Origin: a virus | Virus record (IMG/VR): IMGVR_UViG_3300028196_000054 | Span: 1 to 30,434 of that record | Length of the DNA: 30,434 nucleotides | Strand: one strand, 5' to 3' | Notes under the pieces: model-generated | Told to the model about the DNA's origin: nothing | The model's input: only the letters and a program-made list of their open reading frames with translations | Database searches by the model: none | Translations under genes and position numbers: made by a program | Part shown: positions 6,608 through 14,776 of the stretch, piece after piece | Position numbering within the stretch: the stretch's first letter is position 1 | Layout: every line of letters starts with the position of its first letter

Positions 6608-6856
6608 CTACTTAGTATCAAAATCAAGTCTCCTGACCTTTCTCCTACGTCTATTTTCTTGATATTGCAATTCTTTTCTAGAAAAATGACTATCAAGTTT
6701 TCTTTCTAAATCGTTGGTAACAATAACAACCTTGTCTAAATCAGCTGCACTGATTTTATCATCCACAATACTCATCTGATTGGGGCATCCGCAAAATTGT
6801 ACTTTGCTAGTACTTGTTAATTCTGCTCTGCATTCTTTACATCTAATTGTTAGCAT
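6608..6856 (-). CDS. Zinc-ribbon-like small protein, 82 aa
   Basis: It begins MLTIRCKECRAELT and continues VQFCGCPN: a CxxC ... CxC arrangement that could hold one zinc ion. Then comes an acidic/hydrophobic middle and a strongly basic tail (QENRRRRKVRRLDF). The combination suggests nucleic-acid binding, which is inference. GGAGAG lies four bases before the ATG. It sits alone between tRNA-Gly and the 21-bp inverted repeat. Confidence 0.75.
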   Translation of the reverse strand: MLTIRCKECRAELTSTSKVQFCGCPNQMSIVDDKISAADLDKVVIVTNDLERKLDSHFSRKELQYQENRRRRKVRRLDFDTK

Positions 6857-6981
6857 TTTATCTCTCCATTTTATAATTGTAATGCATTAAAAAAATCATA
6901 TTCACGATAAAGAAAATTTAAAATTTAGTTATTACAAACTCCTGAAAGTATATATAAGAACTCAATGTATACTTTTATATA
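6857..6981. other. Intergenic, AT-rich, no gene supported
   Basis: This stretch between tRNA-Gly and the zinc-ribbon gene has no ORF longer than about 13 codons on the minus strand and no hairpin with a T run. A TATATAAG-type sequence occurs near the tRNA end, but I cannot pair it with a convincing -35. Confidence 0.5.
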
Positions 6982-7052
6982 AGCGGGTGACGGGGATCGA
7001 ACCCGTGACAAGAGCTTGGAAGGCTCGCATGTTACCGCTACACCACACCCGC
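6982..7052 (-). tRNA. tRNA-Gly (UCC)
   Basis: A 71-base cloverleaf on the minus strand. The acceptor stem GCGGGTG/CACCCGC is fully paired with discriminator T. The anticodon loop CTTCCAA (anticodon TCC) is closed by GAGC/GCTC with one mismatch at the stem base. The T arm is ACGGG-TTCGATC-CCCGT, and CCA is not encoded. It closely follows bacterial tRNA-Gly(UCC). It would help decode GGA, which an AT-biased phage uses often. Confidence 0.95.
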
Positions 7053-7056
7053 AATA

Positions 7057-7245
7057 TTAACTATTATCACCAATATATTCTAATAGAAGGCAATCAAGGT
7101 TTTCTTTTTGAATCACCCAATCTCTAATTTCATCATATACACAAATTGCATCTACAACTCTTTTTTCATCAACTAATTGATGCATACGATCAATATACTT
7201 ATCAATTACAATATTACAGATAGCATCAGTCTCTTTTTTATTCAT
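7057..7245 (-). CDS. Small hypothetical protein, 62 aa
   Basis: The open frame extends to 7323, but the ATG at 7245 (MNKKETDAIC) overlaps the endonuclease stop by only 8 bases and removes an out-of-frame shadow of that gene. The rest is helical: DKYIDRMHQLVDEKRVVDAI, then IRDWVIQKENLDCLL. No motif is recognised. It ends four bases from the tRNA-Gly, so tRNA and gene probably share a transcript that is processed. Confidence 0.65.
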   Translation of the reverse strand: MNKKETDAICNIVIDKYIDRMHQLVDEKRVVDAICVYDEIRDWVIQKENLDCLLLEYIGDNS

Positions 7246-7666
7246 AGAAATAATCCTTTCTGTAATAACGACCAAGTATATTAGAATTATAGTACTTGGG
7301 GTTACCATTGTCAAGAGATTCACTTAAAACATTATTAATAAACAATTGTCGAGTTTCTTCAAAATTTGTTTTTCCTTTTGTTTCATGTAAAGAAAGAATC
7401 TTTCTCCTAAAGTTTTCTTTTCCAAATTTCTTTACATCTTCTTTTAATTCTGGACAAGACCCATAATACTTTTTCCAATCACTCTCTTGCTTTACCTTTC
7501 GTTTTTTTCCTTTTGGAGTTCTAAATGACCAAAAATACTTTCTCCCAATGTACTGTCGTTGGTTTGTGAGATTGGTAATGTGATAAACAAAACCAAAGTT
7601 GTCCCGAACATCATCAGTATCAAAAGTTCGTTCCAAGAAAGTCCAAGCGTTTTCATAACTACTCAT
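7238..7666 (-). CDS. GIY-YIG-like endonuclease (Seg/homing-type)
   Basis: The segment FGFVYHITNLTNQRQYIGRK carries the two half-motifs of the GIY-YIG fold (VYHI and QYIGRK, with the catalytic Arg after YIG). It is followed by a basic stretch (KGKKRKVKQESDWKKYYGS) and FGKENFRRKIL, a strand typical of these nucleases. The length, about 142 residues, fits a catalytic domain with a small basic extension. T4 Seg and cyanophage relatives make double-strand breaks for gene spread; others act in DNA repair. I prefer ATG 7666 (MSSYEN); an in-frame ATG at 7675 lies nearer the hairpin. The leader forms a long hairpin. Confidence 0.75.
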   Translation of the reverse strand: MSSYENAWTFLERTFDTDDVRDNFGFVYHITNLTNQRQYIGRKYFWSFRTPKGKKRKVKQESDWKKYYGSCPELKEDVKKFGKENFRRKILSLHETKGKTNFEETRQLFINNVLSESLDNGNPKYYNSNILGRYYRKDYFYE

Positions 7667-7678
7667 AGAATACATTCA

Positions 7679-7723
7679 CTGTGGAGTTATTTAGAGTTAC
7701 TATATAACTTTCAAACTCCACAG
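7679..7723 (-). promoter_or_regulatory. Two-part hairpin with late-promoter-like loop, leader of the endonuclease gene
   Basis: A perfect 10-bp outer stem (7679-7688 with 7714-7723) encloses a second 5-bp stem (7695-7699 with 7705-7709). On the minus strand CTAAATA (7694-7688) sits directly before the 3' arm. A late transcript starting just after that motif would lack the 5' arm. It ends about 13 bases before the preferred ATG. Confidence 0.7.
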
Positions 7724-7740
7724 AGTTATTATAGTCATAA

Positions 7741-7768
7741 AAAAACACCCTTGTCAAGGGGTGTTTTT
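7741..7768 (-). terminator. Intrinsic terminator after the 491-aa gene
   Basis: A 10-bp stem (7741-7750 with 7759-7768) of the form AAAAACACCC / GGGTGTTTTT is followed on the minus strand by more T residues. It lies about 20 bases beyond the stop of the 491-aa gene and would separate it from the endonuclease gene. The A/U-rich outer stem also allows some function on the plus strand. Confidence 0.85.
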
Positions 7769-7788
7769 AATCGTTATGTTAGAAAAAA

Positions 7789-9264
7789 TTACTTCTTCTT
7801 ACGATTACCTTCTAATGCTTTCAATACGTCGGTGACGTTAGCAGCAGAACGAGTACCAAATTCTCTACCCATCTTACCAACCATTCTATTCTTATAAGGA
7901 TGCTCTCTGTCCATTCTCTGGGAGACTGTTTCCATTTCTCCACCCTTTCTCTTCATTTTTGATTCGGGTGTTGCTCTAGAATACCAATCCTTATTCAACT
8001 TCTCTGGGTTGTATCCACCCTTCTCTTGCTTATCCTTATCACCTTTTACTTTTGGACGGTCTGATGAACGTCCACCTGTGATAGCACCTCTGAGTTGATT
8101 TGACTGTTGAATGCCTTTGGCTCTAAACTTAGAGAACTTTTCAATGTTCTTTGCTGCTTTCTCTTTGTTTGCAGCTTTCTCTACTGCTTTTTTCTTATCG
8201 ACATCTTTGTAGGCTTCTTCGATATCTTCATCAGTTGCTTCAGAAAGATCATAACCAGCAACTTCGAGATTTTCAACAAATACGTTGTAATCTTCTACAT
8301 ACTCGTTATACTCTTCGATGATTGTTCCTACCCAAGCAGAAGACATTGCTTCCATCATTGTATTTACATCATCGATATCTTCTGCAAAACTATTTTCTAG
8401 AAGATATGATGCGACGATGTTATAAATTAGTTCGTCTTGTGACATTTCCGAAATACTCCCGTTATTGTATTCAGTATCTTCTTTATTTAGTTCTTTGCTT
8501 TCCTTCATTTTACGAGTATCACCTCTCATTGGTTCGTCACCAGCACGACGACGTGCTTTGTTTCCGGCACCTCTATCACCATAACCCATTCCCTTATCTT
8601 TCTTTACACCATCACCACCTCTTGACTTGATGGCTGGGTCTCCAGGTCTTACATCACCACGAACTCCGACATTGTGTGCAATCGCACGGTCAGTAGACCT
8701 ATACTTTCCACCACCCTTCTTAATTGTCTGGAAGGTCTTTTCTCTCATTGCTTTTTGACGAGGACCAGGACGCATTGCTTCATCAATGCCCTCTTCCTTG
8801 TCATCATCACCTTTTGGATCTTCTTTAACTTTTTTCATTGCTTCTTCTTTGGACATACCAGAAGCAATCATTCTTGCGATACGAACATCATCAAAGTCGT
8901 TATCACCATCCTTATCCTGGTCTTCCTTCTTCTCCTCATACATTGAGGAGTATAATTCGGAAATATCATTAACTGTTGATACCGAACCCCACTCAGAATT
9001 ACCAAGAAGTCCACCAGAAGACTTAAGTGGTGTTGTTGATGGGGTAGACGATGTTATTTGTGTTACTACTTGTAAGTCTTCACTTAAAGTAACTTGCTTT
9101 TGAGGAACAGGTGACCCTGTAGACTTGATATGATTTTCATAGATACCAAGACCGTCTGTAATGGTTTTTGCCGTTGTTGGCTTATCTGTTACAGATGCTT
9201 CAGAATCTTCAGTAAAAATACCTGTATATAGATTTTGTAACGCACTTAAATCTTCCTTCTTCAT
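7789..9264 (-). CDS. Probable virion (internal head) protein, 491 aa, lysine-rich, EF-hand-like loop
   Basis: The N-terminus LSALQNLYTGIFTED and an internal segment STVNDISELYSSMYEE (about residues 96-110) both resemble the first residues of the neighbouring 637-aa protein. DKDGDNDFDD (117-126) matches a calcium-binding loop (DxDxDxxxxD). A long basic, glycine-rich, disordered-looking region follows (with AMREKTF and GDRGAGNKARRRAGDEP), then an acidic helical region (EEYNEYVEDYNVFVENLE), and a basic C-terminus. Low complexity and short acidic-ended motifs fit internal head or scaffold-associated proteins of T4-like phages; this is inference. A CTAAATA hairpin leader precedes it. GGTAAGAAA before the ATG supports the start. 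Confidence 0.7.
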   Translation of the reverse strand: MKKEDLSALQNLYTGIFTEDSEASVTDKPTTAKTITDGLGIYENHIKSTGSPVPQKQVTLSEDLQVVTQITSSTPSTTPLKSSGGLLGNSEWGSVSTVNDISELYSSMYEEKKEDQDKDGDNDFDDVRIARMIASGMSKEEAMKKVKEDPKGDDDKEEGIDEAMRPGPRQKAMREKTFQTIKKGGGKYRSTDRAIAHNVGVRGDVRPGDPAIKSRGGDGVKKDKGMGYGDRGAGNKARRRAGDEPMRGDTRKMKESKELNKEDTEYNNGSISEMSQDELIYNIVASYLLENSFAEDIDDVNTMMEAMSSAWVGTIIEEYNEYVEDYNVFVENLEVAGYDLSEATDEDIEEAYKDVDKKKAVEKAANKEKAAKNIEKFSKFRAKGIQQSNQLRGAITGGRSSDRPKVKGDKDKQEKGGYNPEKLNKDWYSRATPESKMKRKGGEMETVSQRMDREHPYKNRMVGKMGREFGTRSAANVTDVLKALEGNRKKK

Positions 9265-9296
9265 TTTCTTACCGGGAAAGTAGTAACAACCGTTAT

Positions 9297-9321
9297 ATAC
9301 TTATATTTAGTATATAAGTAT
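9297..9321 (-). promoter_or_regulatory. Late-promoter-like hairpin upstream of the 491-aa gene
   Basis: Stem 9297-9306 with 9312-9321 (10 bp, AT-rich), loop of five. On the minus strand CTAAATA (9310-9304) spans the loop and the beginning of the 3' arm. The ATG is about 40 bases downstream. It resembles the T4 late motif TATAAATA, with the first bases changed. Confidence 0.55.
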
Positions 9322-9354
9322 TTTTAAGGATTTACATGTGTCCCACGAAGAAAA

Positions 9355-11268
9355 TCAAGAAATAGACTGCTTCCAGTAATCATATGCGGTTTCTTCTTTC
9401 TTAGTTGCTTGATAAGAACGAATTTTTGTTTCACCAGTTTTCTTATCTGGTGCAGCCATATGTGTCTTATACTTCATCGAAGTTGGATTATCTTTCTTTG
9501 CTGCTTCAAACCCCTTATGGACTTTTGCTGCATCATCATACATATGCACCTTCTTTGCACCTGCTTTTTTAGCAATAGCATCAGCAACCTTTACTTTCTT
9601 CTTACCAACATCAAGATCTTTATTTGATCCTTTACTCATTCCACCAGTGTAGTGAATATTTTTCTTATCAACATTAATTCCATGCTTCTTAAGGTGTCCA
9701 TGAAACTCACTTGGATTATCAAACTTAGCACGGGCAGTAACTAAGTGGACGTTCTTACCTCTAGAAACTTTTCTCTTAATATCCTTAACTACTTTTTTAT
9801 TAGATGCAGAAGTTTCTTTGAACTTCTTAGCACTTTGGAACTCACCAAAATCATACTTATGTCCTTTATCTAATTTGTGAGTATTGAATTCCTGGTTACT
9901 TAAACTCTTTACTCTCTTTCCACTTGAATCATTTACATGGACTTTTACATTTGGTTTTCCCTTTTTACCATGGGAAAATAATGTTTCATCTACATCATAT
10001 GCATGAACTGTAGACTTTTTCCTTGTTCCTCTTGCCTTCTCTTCAATATAATCAACGTCTTCTACTGCATAACGAGCATCCGACTTTGATGTATCCATAT
10101 TCTTCTTTGCTGTTTTAGTAGCAGTGGCATACATTACCGATTTATAATCATCACCATATTTCTTTTTAAAATCACTGGCACGTTTTTTAAGACCTTTAAC
10201 GATTCTTTCTTTCTCATTCTTTTCAGCATCATCCAATGCTCTTTCAGAAACAAAGTCCTCGTTCTTCATTTCTTTCCAACGTGAATAGATGCCAGAAGCA
10301 ACACCGTGATCTCCACGTTCTGTTGCTTTCTTTTGCATATCCCATAATTGTTTTTTGGAATATTGATGATTGCTCATTATACTATATGTGTCATCATGTG
10401 ACATACCGCGTTCGTTTGCTTCATATATTTTTGCAGAGAACATTGGAATTCCAGACTTTTCCCATACCTCTGGTCCATATGAGCACTCGGACTTTGTTTC
10501 CATTTTATTACAGAATGGGCAGAACTTTTGATCTTCTGCTCCTTCACCAATTTTAGTTACTACTTTTTTCTTACCATCTACAGATGGAACAAACTCACCA
10601 TAGTTACCCATAGACTTATCGTTCTTATCTACAAAACCAGAAACATTAGTATCAATTCTCTTTGATGCTTTTACTGAGAGTTTCTTTAGATTGCCACCAC
10701 CAATATTTGATTCTTCCCTTTCTTGAATATCACCACCTTCTGATTCAAATGACTGATTCATCATTTGCTTAAGTCTCATATTTCTATCACCAAGTCTACC
10801 TGCCAATCCCTTATTTCCTGTTGGTGATTTTACTTGTTTTTTCGCAAGTGGATTTTTGATATTAAGATTTGGATGCCCAATATATCCGTCACCAGGACGA
10901 CCACCAATAACTTCGTCAAGGTTTTCACCTTCTGATTCGTAACCAGCCATTTGTATTGATGGTTTCTTTTTAGCTAGAGGAGGAAGTTGTGCTCCAGATT
11001 TCTTTAAGAAAGCATCCTTCTCATTAGGATTAGTTGTACTTTTCCCTTTATTATAAATCTTACTACCTCTCATAGCACCTTTGTGCCCTGGTCCAATATC
11101 AAAACTTGCTTCATCTATCTCTTCTTTTGATCGAGGATCCCCACCTCTAGGTTTTTCTGCCTTACCCTTAGGATTTCTATGGTCAGGTTTCATTACTCTT
11201 TTTTCTGATGGGGTAACCTCTTCAGAGATAGTCTTATATAAATTAGCAATATCGTTTACAATAGACAT
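9355..11268 (-). CDS. Large basic protein with C-terminal HAD phosphatase domain, probable virion-associated, 637 aa
   Basis: N-terminal motif MSIVNDIANLYKTISEE, then a long disordered-looking K/G/N-rich region with GPGHKGAMRGSK. A possible zinc site CPFC (about 250-253) with a further Cys follows, then a helical segment KKRASDFKKKYGDDYKSVMY. The HAD domain has AYDVDETLF (DxDxT, about 425-429), VTARA (510-514) and MYDDA (577-580), the complete catalytic set, so phosphatase activity is likely. The substrate is not known: nucleotide or polynucleotide ends are possible. The open frame reaches 11280 through a TTG, but ATG 11268 gives the motif at the very N-terminus. It follows nrdB across a 14-bp inverted repeat and carries a CTAAATA motif 24 bases upstream. 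Confidence 0.75.
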   Translation of the reverse strand: MSIVNDIANLYKTISEEVTPSEKRVMKPDHRNPKGKAEKPRGGDPRSKEEIDEASFDIGPGHKGAMRGSKIYNKGKSTTNPNEKDAFLKKSGAQLPPLAKKKPSIQMAGYESEGENLDEVIGGRPGDGYIGHPNLNIKNPLAKKQVKSPTGNKGLAGRLGDRNMRLKQMMNQSFESEGGDIQEREESNIGGGNLKKLSVKASKRIDTNVSGFVDKNDKSMGNYGEFVPSVDGKKKVVTKIGEGAEDQKFCPFCNKMETKSECSYGPEVWEKSGIPMFSAKIYEANERGMSHDDTYSIMSNHQYSKKQLWDMQKKATERGDHGVASGIYSRWKEMKNEDFVSERALDDAEKNEKERIVKGLKKRASDFKKKYGDDYKSVMYATATKTAKKNMDTSKSDARYAVEDVDYIEEKARGTRKKSTVHAYDVDETLFSHGKKGKPNVKVHVNDSSGKRVKSLSNQEFNTHKLDKGHKYDFGEFQSAKKFKETSASNKKVVKDIKRKVSRGKNVHLVTARAKFDNPSEFHGHLKKHGINVDKKNIHYTGGMSKGSNKDLDVGKKKVKVADAIAKKAGAKKVHMYDDAAKVHKGFEAAKKDNPTSMKYKTHMAAPDKKTGETKIRSYQATKKEETAYDYWKQSIS

Positions 11269-11280
11269 ACCAATGCACAA

Positions 11281-11320
11281 TGGTTTTCAACTATTTAGTT
11301 GTTTTTATAGTTGAAAACCA
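11281..11320 (-). promoter_or_regulatory. 14-bp hairpin at the nrdB end with late-promoter-like motif
   Basis: Perfect arms 11281-11294 and 11307-11320 with a 12-base loop. The 5' arm (minus strand) contains the last codons of nrdB (GGT TTT CAA CTA TAA). CTAAATA (11298-11292) lies at the loop/3'-arm junction. No T run follows, so a simple terminator is unlikely. Candidate roles are mRNA processing or stability and late initiation for the 637-aa gene. Confidence 0.75.
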
Positions 11321-12495
11321 GAGAATGCATCCTTCTTCATATCTTGCTTAATTCCACCAACTACATAAGACTCTACTTCAGTTTCTTGAGGTGCAACCTG
11401 AAGACCCTTAGATGAAATCCAATGCTCAGTCCATGGCAGGGGGTTATTTTTTGCAGGAATATTGTAAATTGGTTTAATCCCAATAGACTTCATTCTGCGA
11501 TTTGCAATCCATTCCACATATTGATGAAGGAGTTTATCGTTTAGACCAATCATAGATCCATCTTTGAATAAGTATTCTGCCCATGATTTTTCTTCTTCAA
11601 CACAATTTCGGAAAGCATTAATTACCCACTCTTCTTCCTCTTTCGCAATTTCTGCCATTTCTGGGTCATCTCCTTGATGCCACTTGTTGATGATGTTTTG
11701 AGTAATTGCAAGATGCTGATTTTCGTCTCGTGCGATGAGAGAGATGATTTTAGCGGATCCCTCCATAAGTTTGAGTTCACCAAACGCAAACGAGCAAGCG
11801 AACGAAACATAGAACCTGATACCTTCGAGTATATTGACATTAGCAACTGCTCTATAAAGTTTGCGTTTTAGTTCACGACGAGATTCTCGGAAACTACCCG
11901 CATTATCTTGTGCATGTTTCCAATCATCAGTATTACCATAGTGCTGTGCTGCTTTAATGAATTCATCATAAGCATGAGTAACACTACTTGCACGTTCTAA
12001 AATTCGTTCATCATCTAGAATAGTATCAAAAACATCCGATGGATTTGAATATATATTCTTAATGATATAAGTGTATGAACGACTGTGAATCATTTCCATG
12101 AATCCCCAGACTTCCATACATGCTTCTAGTTCAGGTAAAGAGCAATATGGAATGAATGCCATGCCAGGACCACGACCTTGAACAGAATCTAAAAGAATTT
12201 GATACTTCAAATTAGAAGTAAAAATATGCTTCTGCTCAGGACGCAATGTTTGATAATCAGAACGATCCTTTTGCAGTGAAACTTCTTCCGGTCTCCAAAA
12301 GTATCCTAGTTGTTGAGTTGTTAATTTATCAAAGACGGGATACTTGTATGAATCATACCTCTGGATACCCAGAGGTTGACCAAAAAACATTGGTTGTTTT
12401 TTACTGTCTGTCTTATTTGTATTAAATACTGTCATTCCTTTGACTATATTGCTAGTGGTCTCGTCTGAGTTTGCTCTAAATTTTACAGGATTCAC
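11305..12495 (-). CDS. nrdB: Ribonucleotide reductase class Ia, beta subunit
   Basis: A 396-residue diiron-tyrosyl subunit. Iron ligands: Asp in LLDSVQGR, Glu and His in MEMIHSRSYTY (the Tyr of SRSY is the radical site), Glu in NILEGIRFY, and Glu and His in ARDENQHLA. The C-terminus AFSGFQL matches the family tail that docks on NrdA. The start is GTG at 12495, with AAGGAG nine bases upstream. Both lie inside the end of nrdA, so the two subunits are coupled and made in step. NrdB supplies the radical for reducing ribonucleotides to deoxyribonucleotides for phage DNA synthesis. No nrdC is seen in the window. Confidence 0.96.
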   Translation of the reverse strand: MNPVKFRANSDETTSNIVKGMTVFNTNKTDSKKQPMFFGQPLGIQRYDSYKYPVFDKLTTQQLGYFWRPEEVSLQKDRSDYQTLRPEQKHIFTSNLKYQILLDSVQGRGPGMAFIPYCSLPELEACMEVWGFMEMIHSRSYTYIIKNIYSNPSDVFDTILDDERILERASSVTHAYDEFIKAAQHYGNTDDWKHAQDNAGSFRESRRELKRKLYRAVANVNILEGIRFYVSFACSFAFGELKLMEGSAKIISLIARDENQHLAITQNIINKWHQGDDPEMAEIAKEEEEWVINAFRNCVEEEKSWAEYLFKDGSMIGLNDKLLHQYVEWIANRRMKSIGIKPIYNIPAKNNPLPWTEHWISSKGLQVAPQETEVESYVVGGIKQDMKKDAFSGFQL

Positions 12496-14776
12496 AGTCT
12501 TCTTCTCCTTCTAAACTTAATAGTTCTGTAATTAATTGGTCTACGTTTTCTTTTTCGTCAGTGATTTCGTCTTTTTTATTATCATATGTGTTTTGATAAT
12601 AAGAAGTCTTCCATCCGTACTTATATGTTTTAAGCAAATCCTGTGCCATGACAGATACAGGGACTTCATTATCAGGATAATTCTCTGGGTTGTAACTCCA
12701 GTTACCTGATATTGCCTGGTCAAAGAATTTTTGCATTACAGAAACTACATTAATATATCCATTATTATTAGGCATTTCCCACAGGAGAGTATAATTATTC
12801 TTTAGTGTTTGATACTGAGGAACAATTTGTTTAAGGGGCCCTTTTTTGGATTTTTTAATGGACAGATAATCTCTTGGTGGTTCGATTCCATTGGTTGCAT
12901 TTGACACAACGGAACTGCTTTCTGAAGGCATTTGTGCGGACAATGTTGAGTGCCTAAGACCGTGGGTAGTGATAGATGCCCTAAGAGACTCCCAATCATG
13001 TGATAACTCCTGGTTAGTAATTTCATCTACATCTGTCTTATATGTATCAATCGGAAGAATACCATCAGAATACTTAGTGCGAGAAAAGTACTCGCAAGCA
13101 CCTTTTTCTTTTGCAATTTCATTTGATGATTTTAAAAGATAATACTGAAAGGATTCTGATAATCCATGTACAGCATCCCATGCTTCCTGGGAGTCATAAT
13201 TATAACCCAACTTGGCAAGATAATGAGCAAGACCAATATATCCTATACCAAGAGACCTACGTGCCTTTGTGGACCTCTCAGCAGCATTTACAGGATAGTC
13301 CTGATAATCAATTAGTTCTTCAAGACTACGGACAGAAAGGTCACATAGTTCTTCAAACTCTTCATCAGATTTTACCTTACCAATATTGATAGCAGAAAGA
13401 ATACAAAGAGCAATCTCACCATTAGAATCATCGATATGATTCAACGGTTTAGTAGGAAGAGTAATCTCTTGGCAAAGATTGGACATCTCAATCTTATCTT
13501 TAAAAGAGGAATGTGAGTTACAGTGGTCAATATTCATCAAATAGATGCGACCAGTTTCTGCACGTTCTTTCAAAAGATCTAGAAAGAGTTCCTGAGCACC
13601 GATAGTCTTTCTTGGAACAGACTGATTTGATTCATAGTCCACATAGCAAGCGTCAAATGTATCAGTACCAAAAGCATCATAGAGACCTGGTACGTCATGC
13701 GGTGAGAATAAGCTAATCTCTCCATTCTGGATGAAACGTTCGTAGAAAAGTTTTGAAATTTGGATTGAGTAGTCAAGTTTCCTCACTCGATTGTCTTCTG
13801 TTCCTTTATTGTTCTTGAGAACAATAATATCTTCTATTTCCTGGTGCCAGATAGGAAAGTGAACTGTAGCAGAACCACCTCTGATGCCGTTTTGTGTACA
13901 ACATCTGACAGTTGCTTCAAACTTTTTAAGGAAGGGGATAACGCCTGTGTGTTGTACCTCTCCGCCTCTGATTTTAGCATTGATGCCACGGATTCTGCCT
14001 GCGTTAATACCGATACCAGCCCTCTGTGCGACGTACCTACCAATAGCCATATCGCTGCTAAAGATACTATCGAGGGTGTCATCAGCATCAACGAGAACAC
14101 AAGATGCAAATTGACGGAGTGGTGTCCGAACTCCCGCCATGATTGGTGTTGGGATGTTGATTTTGTGCTTGCTGATTGCGTCGTAGTATCGTCTGACATA
14201 AGACAGTCTTGTCTCCTTTGGGTATTCTGCAAAAATAGTCAAAGCAATCATCATATACATGAACTGGGGTGTCTCGTAGACTTTTCCAGAACTTCGATCT
14301 TGGACTAGATATTTATCTACAACCTGTCTTAGACCTGCATATGTAAACAGAAAATCACGATGATGATCAATATAGTTTCCTGCTTTAATAAGTTCATCAT
14401 TAGTATACTTATTAAAGATACTTTCATCATACACTGATAATCTTACGCATTTTTCAATGTGTTCAAAGAACTCTGGATGGTCCTTTGTCTTGCCATAAAG
14501 TGATTTCCTTACAGAAAATAAAAGAAGTCTTGCTGCAACAAATTGATAATTTGGATTATCAAGATTAATTAAATCTGAGGCAGAACGAATCAAGATTTCT
14601 TGAATTTCTGCTGTAGTAATTCCATCATAAAATTGAATACCAGACTGCATCTCTACTTGAGAAGCAGATACACCTGCCAAATCTTGACATGCTTCATCAA
14701 CCATCAAATGCATCTTCTCTAAATGGAGAGGTTCTGTCCTACCATTTCTTTTAACGACTCTTGTTCCGTTGGTCAT
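12476..14776 (-). CDS. nrdA: Ribonucleotide reductase class Ia, alpha subunit
   Basis: A 766-residue catalytic subunit. An N-terminal ATP-cone-like region (RVVKRNGRTEPLHLEKMH) is followed by the redox Cys in FASCVLVD, the QRAGIGINAGRIRG block and the active-site SNLCQEI (Asn, Cys, Glu). The second redox Cys is in IALCILSA, then come PSESSSVVSNATNGIEPPR and a C-terminal CESCK shuttle pair. All catalytic residues of the E. coli-type enzyme are present. The ATG at 14776 overlaps the primase stop (ATGA) with GGAAG upstream; the open frame reaches 14788 only through a TTG. Marine cyanobacteria typically rely on a class II enzyme, so a class Ia pair is phage-specific supply (established for cyanophages). 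Confidence 0.97.
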   Translation of the reverse strand: MTNGTRVVKRNGRTEPLHLEKMHLMVDEACQDLAGVSASQVEMQSGIQFYDGITTAEIQEILIRSASDLINLDNPNYQFVAARLLLFSVRKSLYGKTKDHPEFFEHIEKCVRLSVYDESIFNKYTNDELIKAGNYIDHHRDFLFTYAGLRQVVDKYLVQDRSSGKVYETPQFMYMMIALTIFAEYPKETRLSYVRRYYDAISKHKINIPTPIMAGVRTPLRQFASCVLVDADDTLDSIFSSDMAIGRYVAQRAGIGINAGRIRGINAKIRGGEVQHTGVIPFLKKFEATVRCCTQNGIRGGSATVHFPIWHQEIEDIIVLKNNKGTEDNRVRKLDYSIQISKLFYERFIQNGEISLFSPHDVPGLYDAFGTDTFDACYVDYESNQSVPRKTIGAQELFLDLLKERAETGRIYLMNIDHCNSHSSFKDKIEMSNLCQEITLPTKPLNHIDDSNGEIALCILSAINIGKVKSDEEFEELCDLSVRSLEELIDYQDYPVNAAERSTKARRSLGIGYIGLAHYLAKLGYNYDSQEAWDAVHGLSESFQYYLLKSSNEIAKEKGACEYFSRTKYSDGILPIDTYKTDVDEITNQELSHDWESLRASITTHGLRHSTLSAQMPSESSSVVSNATNGIEPPRDYLSIKKSKKGPLKQIVPQYQTLKNNYTLLWEMPNNNGYINVVSVMQKFFDQAISGNWSYNPENYPDNEVPVSVMAQDLLKTYKYGWKTSYYQNTYDNKKDEITDEKENVDQLITELLSLEGEEDCESCKI

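Noticed and set aside
7057-7323. Longer start for the 62-aa protein, giving a hydrophobic N-terminus
   Set aside because: The extra 26 residues are an out-of-frame translation of the endonuclease gene end; the ATG at 7245 gives a normal short overlap.
8107-9103. Several hydrophobic plus-strand ORFs opposite the 491-aa gene
   Set aside because: They are complements of Lys/Glu-rich codons, giving Phe/Leu/Ser-rich nonsense; no start signals or motifs.
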